A DNA stretch of 64,000 nt from Lumbricus rubellus. Taxonomy: Eukaryota > Annelida > Clitellata > Crassiclitellata > Lumbricidae. Shown here in pieces: positions 46,914-58,128 of this stretch (position 1 is the first letter of the stretch; every line of letters starts with the position of its first letter). The notes beneath the pieces are model-generated. The model was given only the letters and a program-made list of their open reading frames with translations. It was not told the DNA's origin and did not search any database. Where the stretch lies: NCBI GenBank assembly GCA_945859605.1, contig OX243818.1:33648507-33712506 (forward strand). The letters are read 5' to 3'. Position numbers and translations under genes: made by a program.

Positions 46914-49900
46914 TTAGTTTTGACTCAAATAATAAATGTTGAATCCTCCCAAATAAAAATATCCTCCACCAATGATCAACTGTTTCCTTCTTCCATCGTA
47001 GCACGATCTCACTGGCATTCGGATTCTCGTCTCTTCTTGCTCTTGTTCTTCTGCTGTTGGACACAGAACTCGGTTCCATTTGAGATCGGAATCCAAGAGA
47101 ATAACTCGGTCATTTTCTGAGTCAGACACAAACACTCGATCGTCTGAATCAATTGAGAGATATCGAGGATTTTTCAGTTTTTGCGTTTCATTTGAAGGGA
47201 TGAAACGACGGATGACCATCTGTCCATCTCTGGTCAGTTCACTTACGACCCACATCCATTCCTCCATTCTTTTACTTGACCCACTCTCCTGAGCTTCCTC
47301 TTTTTCCATCCACTGGTGAAGGATGAAGAAATTTCTGATGGATGTTTCCGCTGCATGAATTGAGTTTTCCATATCTGTTGGTAACTGAATCGATCGAAGA
47401 AGCTCTGCGTCTGACCCGTAGATATTCAGAATGGACGACCAAGAAGTGACCAACAACAAATGACCATTGCTGGACACTGAGAGAGTTCGTGGAGTATAAT
47501 CAATTGTTAACCACCTGATGATTTTGTGTTGGTAATCTGTTTCTCTTGTTATCTTCCAGACGCATTTCTTTCTTTGGTCGGAGACGTAGAGACAATTTTC
47601 CTGCTCATAGGATCCAATGTCCATTGGATCTTCGATCTCGTTTATTTCAATTTCTTCCTGAAAACGATATGGATTTCGACCTTCAAAACCACGAATTACA
47701 CGAGGAAATGATTTACAGAGGATGAAGATTTTATTTTGCAGTGTTGTCACCCCACGTGCAACTTCATTTCTTCCTATGTTGATTCTCTCAGTGAAGTTGA
47801 TGGAAATAGGATTCACGAATCCTGAAAAATCAAACAGTTATTGAATTAAGGATGCTAGTATTGTTTTTATTATCATGCATTGCAGCTAGCAATCTCTAAT
47901 ACTTTATTTAGGCCTAACATTTTTGTCGCTTATTATTCATTATTACGCGTAGGCCCTAACTCTAATTTCATAATTGGATGGAAGGTGTATAATTTAAGCA
48001 ACTGCCTGTACATTTATGGTGTGTAGTACACTAACCCATGGACAAACCCCCGGACAAAGCCCCGAATATAATCCCTCGATTTGGGCTAGAACAAAACTTC
48101 GGACATTAACACCCTCCACTGTGCAAATAGTCCATTTCTAAAGTCAATTAATAAAAAAGGAACTTCCAGTCCCTTTGAAGTTCATTACCATCCTTTGGTG
48201 TCTTTGCACGTCCTCGTCTCAAACAAGCTGTGCTGCATAACAAGTGACCACTAGATAGCTATCAGTAGCTTCACGATTGAAAAATAGCAGATAAAGTCTT
48301 TTCATTTTAGTAACAAATTCAGCAACTAAACTCATTCCAATAATGAAAATCGATGGCATGCATTGCAATGCTACAGGTTGAATCTGTCAAGTTTTTTGTT
48401 GTCTTCATTGATCAGCATTTGAAATAGAATGTTCATAGGCCTACTTATGAAATATTGAATGGTCTAGTTATGAAAAATACTGGAATATTAAGAAGCCTTT
48501 CTCACTAGAGAAGATATCTTTATAACATTGTTTTTCTGTGTCACAATTTGCATAAGTTTATTTCACAATTTTATTATGTTCAAAAATTAACAACTATAGG
48601 GCCTATCTTTGTCATCCTGTTGATTTCATACCCCAAGAGTTGCATTTTGAAATATTTTAAAAGTTTTCTCATAAGAACTTACCAACTGTTTTCTTAAATT
48701 GATCTTGATCAACGCTGATTACTATTGCTTCCATGTTTTTAGAACCAAACAATACATCTTTCAGCTGATTCGATTCGTACAGCCTCTTAATATTTTCGAT
48801 GGCTGACTGTGAACGACACCATATCCACACGACGGCAGTATGTCTGTCCAGTTGAGTGTTGAGAAATTCTATTTCTTCCTCCTTCAGTTGATGGATGAGT
48901 TCATCTGTTTGATGTGATCTTGAGTTGGTTCTAGCTGGATGGTCGATGATTCTTTGACGAATCAGCTGAGAGTCCATAAACGTTGTGTCCGCGATATCAC
49001 AACTTTTTACTACGAGTTTTATTAGGGCTAAAAACCGAAACATTACAGCACTAATAGAAAAAAATTTCTTAGACGTAATTTTAGTTTAGTAGGGCCTAGG
49101 CCAGCGGTTCCCAACCCGTGGCCCGCGGGCCAAAAGTGGCCCGCCAGGCCTAAAAAAATGGCCCGCCAGGCCTCGATAATGGCCCTCATCTCTCGAAGAA
49201 TAAACAAAAATATACGAAAAAATTGACAATTTTGACAGGATATAACACATAGTTATTTTCGATTACAAATTATTTTATTTTGACTTCCATGAACAACATC
49301 AAACATTCTATTTTGAATCAATTATAACAATTTTATATGCTTTTAGTTAAGTAAATTTTAGCATTGTGGCCCCTTGATGTCCTTTAACTAAGAAAAAGTG
49401 GCCCGCTTGTCCTCCAACTTAGAAAAAGTGGCCCTAAGGTCCAAAAAGGTTGGGAACCACTGGCCTAGGCTACTGTTTTATTGAATCAGTTGATAATCTA
49501 TTCACGAAGTCAAACGGTTCAGCTTTTATGCGTTTTTTGTTAAATTTTCAGCAAATTGGGGTTATGTTATCATAACAAAGAAAGATGGCTGTCAAACCAA
49601 ATGTTATTATTGAGCAGAATTGCAAGTAGGGCCAAACTGGAAAGACAAGCCGTCATTGGTTGCGAAAAACATTAGCAGAAAGGGAAGGAGAAGGGCCCGC
49701 AAAACAGCGGTAGTGAATTACATAGTTTGTGTTACTGAATGAAAAGTCATTAGAATGGCCGGGACGAACATTCATTAAATTGGAGAGAGTTAGACTTTCT
49801 ACCTGTAGGCCTAATTTTTTAATTCAAACTTTAAAAAATCTATCGAATGGTGCATTATAATACGCCAGATACTTGCGTCAACATCAACCAACACTTTTTA

Positions 49901-52900
49901 ATGTGGAATTTTTCTTTCATCTATCGCTCTTGACAAAGTGAACGAATGGTTGCATATAACCTGCTTTCACATAATTTATGCGGGTAATTAGAAGCCTTCT
50001 GTTATAACATTAGTGATTTCCCCCCCCCATGGCATTGTTGCATTTTATTACAGATAGATCCAGTACATAAACTTCACAGCTTTTTCATTCTGCTAATTCC
50101 TCTTCCTTTCTGTTCATATAGGCTATAAATAGTAAGCTTATCTATCTATCTCAATTTCATTTAATTTTCCTATCTTTTATCTATTTTTCTCTATCTGAAC
50201 ATGTCTCTCTGTAAGTTTATGTTAGATCTACAGTCTACACACTATATCCTAATGACTTTCGTCTGTGGGAACCTCTCATAATAGGCTACCGATATATAGG
50301 CTGTTAGAAGTCCTTTCTGCAATTCAACATATACGAGTTGCTATCGTAATTTAATTTGGTCCTGGGCATGACGTTAAACTGCATCCATACTCCACCACAG
50401 GAAACCAACAACGTCTCGGTGCCGGTTCTAAACCCGGACAAAAGGAGGAAGGTTTGCCAGATGGGTGGCGATAAAAGACTAAGACGATTGAAATCCGCAA
50501 AAACCACTACACAAGTGACATGTAGCGACCCAGATGCTTCTAGGTGTCATGATGTGGAGCAGACATGCACACTGCACAGGCCGGTCAGGACAGACCATTG
50601 GAGAGAGTCGAAGGAGAGAGCGTGGGACACATGCGGGCATTGACCCAGGTTGTCCTTCATGCCTCTCTCCCAATATTCTCTTCAATCAGATAAGGTGGTC
50701 TAGCTGCTCCAAGATGTTAATGGTATGGAGCAGACCTGCTGACAGGACCGTTTGAAGCTGGGAAGCATGACGCGCAGGGCCGGTGTCACCGGATTAACCA
50801 GTATGCCATGTCTGCCATGGCGGCGGGCCCCCCGTCGTCAGGGGGCTCCCCGTGCGAGAACAACAAGAATTTTTAATGTGCATTTTCCCATTTATTCAAC
50901 TTCACTTAAAGGGCAGTGTGTAAATTTATGTCAATTGCTGATTGGTCTTTACACATGGGCGCCCGCAGAAAATTTTGCAGGAGGGGCAAAAATTTTACGA
51001 TGGTCAAAGGTTGAATTTTTCAGTGACAAGAGCATGAAAATACAGCGCTGGAAATTAAAAACACCGGTATTTTTTCAAAGAGGTTTCTTAGTGCAAATTT
51101 CTCAGTTTCATTTTGTGTATTATTTTTAATATGAATAGTTTCCTAAGTGCAAATTTTTTTTAAAATCCAAAAGTAGATGTTAAGACGTAGGTTCATGAAG
51201 GGCACTATATACAGGGTGGGCCAAAAGTATTTGTTCAACTTTGAAGACCTATAACTTAGGCAGTTTAGCAAGTAAGTGTATGCTTAATGCATCAAATTAA
51301 AGGTCGTTATATCAGCTATAAGTCCGACAAATTTCATTGCGGTAGCTTGCACTACGCGCCATATAATTATTGTGCAACGCACCTACCTTGTTTTCTGACG
51401 TAAACAATAATTTCATCATGGTGCCGTTAACAGAACATGACTGGACTTTGATTCGAATTTTAAGAATTGAAAAACATTTAAATGCATATCAAATGATGAA
51501 TGAATTTCCTGCTAGAAACTGTAGTCAAACAATCTCAACCGATTAATTAGACAAATTGACGCGAGTGCAAGTTCTAAACGTAAGCCTGTTACTGGCCGTC
51601 CTCGATCGTTCGGCACGTACCGCTGACAACATCGCTCGTGTAGCTGAATTGATCTGTAGCCAATGTTCCTGAGTTCATCGAACCACATAACTGGCCGCCT
51701 GATAGCCATGACATAAACCCCGTTGATTACTCATCGCTTTGCAGCAACGGGTTTATTGTGAACGGATAGTAAACGTCGAGCATCTGAAGCGCGTCATCAC
51801 TCGTTGCTGGACTGAGATCAGCCAGGAACTCATCAATGGAGCCATAGATCAATGGGCACGTCGCATTCATGCAGTCATTCGAGCTCGTGGAAGACACACT
51901 GAATATTTATTTTATTAAATAATTCTTGAATTTCTTAATGGCTATCAATAATGCAAACTTGCAAAGACTAATTTTCCAAGTTTTGTGTTTTGCAAGATAG
52001 ACGATTTAAAATCATTGTAAACTGATACATATTCAGTACAGTAGTTTTACGCAATTATTATTAAAGCTAAAAATGTAAAATTTCGACCAGTTGTAGCTGA
52101 TATAACGACCTTTAATTTGATGCATTAAGCATACACTTACTTGCTAAACTGCCTAAGTTATAGGCTTTCAAAGCTGTCATCTTCTGTTAACGGCGCAATG
52201 ATGAAATTATTGTTTACGTCCGAAAACAAGGTAGGTGCGGTACACAATAATTGTATGCCGCGTAGTGCAAGCTACCGTAATGAAATTTGTCGGACTTATA
52301 GCTGATATAACGACCTTCAATTTGATGCATTAAGCATACACTTACTTGCTAAACTGCCTAAGTTATAGGCCGTCAAAGTTGAACAAATACTTTTGGCCCA
52401 CCCTGTATATTTATTTCTATAGATATTTCTAAACATAAATTTATGACTTTCACTGTGTGTGTCCTTGGTATCATTAGTGTTTTAATGCGAAGAAATTTGT
52501 TAAAAACTCAAAAGTAGTAGATAGAAAAATAAGTGTCACTTTTCCAGGGGGGGGGGGGCAAGTGCACCCCTTGCCCCTATGTGCGGGCGCCCATGTCTTT
52601 ACGAGCGAACAATGCACTTCGGGCCCCCTATAACTTTTAGAGTAGGCCTACCGGTATAAGTTCCCGGGCATGATTATAATTGTATCGACGAAAGTAAACG
52701 ATGCCAAAAAACAAAATATTTCAACTTTCCAATGCTCAAAAAAGGCGAATAGCCAAAGAACCCACTGGTTTGAAAACAAATTCCTCTGTTCCAAAACCAG
52801 ATTTTTTTCATAAACTCCAGATGGGTCAAAGGAAGGGGATGGGTCGGTATGTTCAATGGTATACACCGTGAGTCAAAAAAAAGTAAGCCAAATTGTTTTT

Positions 52901-54763
52901 CATATATCTCTAATGCCTGATGACATATCACGCTAAAAATTTTCAAATATTTAGAGAAGTGGACCAAGAATATGATTCCAAAATTTCATGAGATAAAGTT
53001 GAACGGATAAAAAGATATGAATATTTAAACTTCATATGCCGAAATTGCAGTTTACAAGCAATTTTCTGTCAGATTCGATAAAAAAGTAAGCTGAAGTGTT
53101 TTTCTTATATCTTCAATGCCTGATAATTAATCATATTAAAAGTTTTCAAATATTTAGAGAACTGAACCAAGAATAGGATTCCAAAATATCATGTCATAAA
53201 TTTGAACCGATAGAAAGATATGAATATTTCAACTTCATCTCCAGAAATATCAGTTTTCAGCAAGTCTGTTATGGCGTTTGTTGCGGATTCGATGCTTGAT
53301 AGTTACACATTTTGGTCTTTAGTGATCCTGGAGTAAAATTAACAGAATATGTTATCGCAACGTTCTGTTGTCACAACATCTTCCACCTGTAATCAGAAAT
53401 CTAGAGCCCCAGAAGGTTGTTTTTTTTTTCAACAGAACAGCGCCAGCCCACAGAGCCAAGGAAACCATCGAAATGCTGAAAGAGAGACGCCAAACTTAAT
53501 TTCTCCCACATTATGGCCTCGGAACAGCCCAGATTTGAATCCTGTCGACTAAAAAGTGTGGAGCGTGCATGATGCAAGACCGAGTCCCCCAGACAACAAT
53601 CCATGATATAAACGATCTGAAGCAACGCTTGTTGGAAGTGTGGGATGGACTGGACCAGAGGATAATCGACGTTTCTGTTGCCAATGCAATGGCGCCACTG
53701 CAGCACCTCCAGGCTTGCGTGAAAGCAGGAGGAGGACATTTTGAGCAGCTTATTTAATTAAATTATCAATCCATACTGTTGTGGTCATGTTGGTAGTTCA
53801 ATTCTCTATACATCTGGAAAATTTTAGAATGATTAATCATCAGGCATTGAAGATAATAAGGAAACATTTCATTGAAACTAACAGAAAATTGCTTGTAAAC
53901 TGCAATTTCGGCATATGAAGTTTAAATATTCATATCTTTTTATCCATTCAACTTTATCTCATGAAATTTTGGAATCATATTCTTGGTCCACTTCTCTAAA
54001 TATTTGGAAACTTTTAGCGTGATATGTTATCAGACATTAGAGATATATGAAAAACAAGTTGGCTTACTTTTTTTGACTCACGGTGTAGTTAGGCCCTAAC
54101 CGCTATGCACCGAAGGTATAAGCCTAGGCCTATATCTAACGAACCAGAAATTTGTGAGTCTGATGTCTTAAAGGTTACAACGCATATTTCTGCTATTTAG
54201 ATGCTGTTTCTTTCAATGACATTCGTTACCAGTTTGCCACCGCCATTAGCAGAAAAATGTGAACCATAGCATGGGCGCTCGAGTAGGCAGACACTTGGCA
54301 TTGGCTTTTTGGGTTGTGGGGTGGGGGTAAGCGAGCAACCGGAGGACGATCGCCGAGAAGCGAAGCGCCAAGCAGCGGAGGGGCATGGGTGGGGCACATC
54401 ACCTCCCGTCCTCCCCCATTTTTGATCTGTTTTAAATTTCCACACTGCAACAGTAGCATTAATTTTTAGGCTGTCATTTTAAAGACATTTCTCATGATTT
54501 CAGTGTTCATAGTCGTGGATTAAGGCTTGAAAAGCGTCTCCTCCTACTGTTTACATTTTTAAATTAAGTTTGATTTATAGTCAATTATAGGCATGCATAA
54601 ACATGCGGAACTGTGGGAGGAGTATGGTTTCGGAAGGTATAGGCTACGGGTCGATTATGGGCCCCCCTAGAATATGGCGGCGGGCCCCCCCCGAGGGCTT
54701 AATCCGGGCCTGATGACGCGAGACAGACTCAGACAGAAAGTGGCGTCGGACTGCTACTGGCAT

Positions 54764-54809
<46 letters not shown>

Positions 54810-56110
54810 CGTAGTTTAAAAGTAGAGAATGCCGCTATGCAAATACGACTGGATAGAATTAATAATACTACGTTTACTGAAAGTCAACCAATGATCTTCA
54901 CTAATTCGATTTGGATGAAGACGTTAAAATTATAATCAAGATTCTTGAAAAACGTTCTATGAACCTCCTCCGTTTCTGATGATCTTTGTCACAGTTGTTT
55001 GGTTTGTTTGTCGAAGACATCTGACAAAAGTTGAAAACGTTTTGTTGTCGAAGGATCTCACAAAGTGCAGAAGTTCAGCGTTCTTATCTTGTGTTGAACG
55101 TTGTCGTTGAATGACGTGATGTTGTTCCTCCGTTATGCAGTTGAGAGATAACAGCGAATCCAATAATTCATCATTCGGTTGAATATTTTCCAGGAGATAA
55201 TTTCGGTTGTTTCTAATGATCGCAGATCTCGTCCGAGTTTTGTAATAAAAATCTGAAAATATCAAAATATCAAAACGTTGAAATGAGAGCAGACCTTTCG
55301 TTACGTTGCAGCATATTTTCGGCGAGATAGTCTACATTTTAACAAACGGTAGCCTACTGAAAAGGTGCTAGGCCCTATATGAAGAGTCCTGATGAACACA
55401 GGTACGGTAGTAGGCCCTACCTATATATATATATATCCTCCCCTCCCTCCGCCCCCCCCTCCCCCTCCCCCTCTCCCTCCCCCTCCCCCTCTCCCTCCCC
55501 CTCCCCCCCCCCCCCCCCCTCCCCCCCCCCCTCCCCCCTCCCCCTCCCCTCCCCTCCCCTCCCCTCCCCTCCCCTCCCCTCCCCTCCCCTCCCCTCCCCT
55601 CCCCTCCCCTCCCCTCCCCTCCCCTCCCCTCCCCCTCCCCCTCCCCCTCCCCCTCCTCCGCTCCCCCTTCCCCTCCTCCTCCCCTTCCCTCCCCCTCCCC
55701 CTCCCTCCCCTCTTCCTCCACCTCCCCTCCCCTCCCCTCCCCTCCCCCTCCGCTCCCTCCCCACCGTCTTTGTCCCGCTGCCTCCGCTCCTTTCCTCCGT
55801 CACACCGTCCATTCCTATCCCAATAATGATGAGAGGCCGCTTTCGGAAATTAATTTGCGACTCGGTTATGACGTCACCTCATTCATGTTTCGTCTGCTGT
55901 GTGTGAAATCTGGCAGCGCTGCTGTTTTGTTGAAATTGCAAATGGCGGGCGAACGGATTGCGAAGTTCACTTTTTGTGGAAAAGGTAGCGTTTTTTCTGG
56001 TGAAAAAATCTTAACACACGGCTGTATGGGAATGGAAGGTGTTGTAAAATTTTCAAAACATTCGGTGCGTAACTTTCAGCGTGGTGATGTTACGAACTAT
56101 TGGAAAGTTC

Positions 56111-56171
<61 letters not shown>

Positions 56172-56711
56172 CTTAAAAAGTTGCGATAATGATGCTTTCA
56201 ACGTCTTCAGATCACTTTATATCCTTCTTTCAAACTAGTCGCTCGTGGTTAATACAAATAGTTCGATAGTAGGCCTACTTCTTGGAATGCACCTCACCTC
56301 CCTGGCAACTGGCTCGTTTGGCTACATCGGTAAGGTCGATGGCCGCGCGTCTGTACGCGACTCTGTGAATGAGAGCGTGCTGGCCGCCGTTCGATTCCCC
56401 AAGGTGGATATTAAGAGATTCGAATCTCGGGCTAGCACGGTCCGTCCGCGGGGATCTAAATGGCGTCGCGACACTAATCATCTTCGATATGGCAGTGTCA
56501 TTAAACATTTAACAACTCGCTTACCTCCCAGGCGACGCCAGATTGCCTTCTTGAATCGTCGTCTTGTAATTCTTTGATAGAAACAGACGTCGACGGATTC
56601 GAGAGACCTCAGAATTTCTTCGTCACTCTGCTTTGATGACGAATTCAATACCCAATGCAGATAAGACTTTTGTTGGATAATGTCCAACACCTCCAGCGGA
56701 AGATCGTAAAT
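46914..56711 (-). CDS. CARD and NHL-like propeller protein (5' incomplete)
   Basis: Minus-strand exons 56711-56525, 55252-54965, 49027-48683 and 47821-46914 join with matching phases (0 to 1, 1 to 1, 1 to 1, then stop), giving 575 residues. Exon a reads LPLEVLDII then ESVDVCFYQRITRRRFKK, reminiscent of an F-box-like helical segment. Exon b is a CARD-like six-helix domain (NYLLENIQPNDELLDSLLS, CITEEQ, LLHFVRSF). Exon c, with TAVVWIWCRSQSAIENIK, is not recognised. Exon d is a propeller with NHL-like strands (NPRYLSIDSDDRVFVSDS, RVILLDSDLKWNR). CARDs assemble signalling platforms in innate immunity and cell death, and NHL propellers bind ligands, so a sensor or adaptor is an inference. Further 5' exons probably lie right of 56711. 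The donor of exon b is the weakest border. Confidence 0.72.
49102..49462. mobile_element. hAT-type MITE with CAGCGGTTCCCAACC end
   Basis: Ends CAGCGGTTCCCAACC and GGTTGGGAACCACTG; flanks GCCTAGGC at 49094-49101 and 49463-49470 are identical. The interior repeats AGTGGCCCGC. Lies in an intron of the CARD/propeller gene. Confidence 0.92.
50350..50774 (+). mobile_element. LINE 3' remnant, left part
   Basis: Decayed frames with a G/A-rich, arginine-rich composition end in LKLGSMTR. The sequence joins 54713-54811 when the intervening element and one copy of its 8-bp duplication are removed, giving MTRDRLRQKVASDCYWH and a stop, followed by a (GAT)n tail. That ending looks like an LINE C-terminus with a simple-repeat tail. 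Confidence 0.55.
50954..52595. mobile_element. hAT-type MITE nested in the 50.8-kb element
   Basis: Ends CATGGGCGCCCGCA and TGCGGGCGCCCATG; flanks TCTTTACA (50946-50953) and TCTTTACG (52596-52603) match at 7 of 8. It is split by the mariner at 51213-52405. Confidence 0.85.
51213..52405 (+). mobile_element. Mariner-like element, internally deleted
   Basis: Ends CAGGGTGGGCCAAAAGTATT and its inverse, flanked by TA; arms about 200 bases. A transposase start reads MVPLTEHDWTLIRILRI, and a C-terminus reads GAIDQWARRIHAVIRARG then RHTEYLF. The catalytic middle is largely missing and stops interrupt the N-terminal part. Confidence 0.85.
52864..54085 (+). mobile_element. Mariner-like element with CACCGTGAGTC ends
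   Basis: Ends CACCGTGAGTCAAAAAAA and inverse, flanked by TA; arms of over 200 bases are near-perfect. The centre encodes, over two frames, WPRNSPDLNPVD (the mariner catalytic PDLNP block), then DLKQRLLEVWDGLDQRIID and ACVKAGGGHFEQLI. Stops and a frameshift show it is inactive. It lies in the element at 50775-54712. Confidence 0.9.
54713..54811 (+). mobile_element. LINE 3' remnant, right part, with (GAT)n tail
   Basis: Continues the frame of 50350-50774 across the inserted element, then about 16 GAT units at 54764-54811. Confidence 0.6.
55436..55795. repeat. 360-base polypyrimidine tract, mainly (CCCCT)n
   Basis: Almost pure C and T on plus; a regular CCCCT pentamer runs at about 55540-55640. 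Long proline-rich and glycine-rich frames on the two strands are artefacts of the repeat. It lies within the intron between the first two recognised CARD-gene exons. Confidence 0.95.
56119..56168. repeat. (AT)n microsatellite
   Basis: About 50 bases of alternating AT in a CARD-gene intron. Confidence 0.9.
56300..56450 (+). repeat. SINE-like fragment
   Basis: A-box-like TGGCTACATCGG and B-box-like CGTTCGATTCCCC, then CGAATCTCGGGCTAGCACGG. The last part matches the SINE unit near 6455-6470. Confidence 0.5.
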
Positions 56712-56929
56712 CTCACAGGTGAAAAATGCAAAGTTATTAGGGGCAGACAATAATGGGTAGTTTTGGCTATATTTGATATAATATTATTAATTCACGAAGG
56801 ATGCAAAATGAAGTGAATGAAATAACATGAGTTTGAAGCGGTTCACATGAATTTGAACAAGCGCAATTTAAAAGTTGTTATTCTAACAAATCATATTAAA
56901 ATTTATGCAGTTGACAATGTCTATTTGTA

Positions 56930-58106
56930 CAGGGTGCGGCAAAAAAAGTAATCCCCTACGGTTTTTAGCCCATATCTTGGACAAACATACGAATTTTCAA
57001 ATGAAACTTTACAGTCTTAAAGGCAATTCATATTTACGTGCAATGGTTCAATTTCAACACAATATTTCAAACACAACAAAAGTTACATCACTTTCAATGA
57101 GGCCACCAAGCGTTTTTTGACGATTCAAAAACGAAACGCAATTTTTTAAAGTTTTTTTGCTAATATCATGGCCAGAAGTAAGAATTTCAAAATGAATCTT
57201 TACAGGTTTAAAGACAATTCATATCTACACATGATGGCCAGATTTCATAAAAATGTTTCAAACACAACAAAAGTTATACCATTTTTAGTGAGGCCACCCT
57301 CCGTTTTTGACGATTCAAAAACGAAACGCAACAGAAAGTAACAAAACAAGATTTTATTAAGTCTCATCTCAAATAACTGTTGTCAAATGAACTTGGTGGT
57401 GCTTCACAACTTGTGTTCAATGTGCCCACCACCATTGCCAAAACTTCTTTTGAGTCTCTTTGCAAAGTTCTTGATGGACCTGTTGATTAATCTGACAGAT
57501 TCCTTATTTACCAATTTGATTGTCATCTTGCTAAGTGACTTCTCAGTGACGTGCAGCTACGCTGGTACTCTGTTCCTTTTTTAAATAGTAATAATAATGA
57601 TCATCTGGCATTATCAAGGCCATCTGATAACAATTATTTGAGATCAGACTTAATAAAATCTTGGTTTTGTTACTTTTTGGCTGCGCTACGTTTTTGAATC
57701 GTCAAAAAACGGTAGGTGGCCTCCTTAAAAGAGGCATAACTTTTATTCTGTTTGAAATATTTTAATGAAATCTGGCCATCATGTGCAGATATGAACTGTC
57801 TTTAAACTTGTAAAATTTCATTTCGAAATTCTTACTTCTGGCCAAGATATTGGCCAGAATAATTAAATTGGTCTTTTGTTACTTTTGGTTGCGTCGCGTT
57901 TTTGAATCGTCAAAAAACGGTTGGTGGCCTCATTGAAAGTGATGTAACTTTTGTTGTGTTTAAAATATTGTGTTGAAATTTGAACCATTGTACGTAAATA
58001 TGAATTGTCTTTAAGACTCAGTGTAAAGTTTCATTTGAAAATTCGTATGTTTGTCCAAGATATGGGCTAAAAACCGTAGGGGATTACTTTATTTTGCCGC
58101 ACCCTG
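56930..58106 (-). mobile_element. Mariner-derived element with long inverted repeats (copy B)
   Basis: Ends CAGGGTGCGGC and GCCGCACCCTG, flanked by TA. The middle, read on minus, gives NRSIKNFAKRLKRSF, then GNGGGHIEHKL and a stop, a Tc1/mariner C-terminus with the GGHIEH motif. Same structure as 24880-26052 and 61127-62298. Confidence 0.9.
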
Positions 58107-58128
58107 TACAATGCCATAGCCTATGCAT

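Larger units (their letters stand above)
50775..54712. mobile_element. hAT-type element hosting nested insertions
   Basis: Ends CAGGGCCGG and CCGGGCCTG, with ATTAA and TTAAT subterminal; flanks ATGACGCG at 50767-50774 and 54713-54720 are identical. Both termini also carry GGCGGCGGGCCCCCC. Two other transposons, one of them itself occupied, make up most of its length. No transposase of its own is visible. Confidence 0.8.

Noticed and set aside
55368..55906. Proline-rich (plus) and glycine/arginine-rich (minus) frames of up to 175 codons
   Set aside because: Low-complexity translation of the CCCCT tract.
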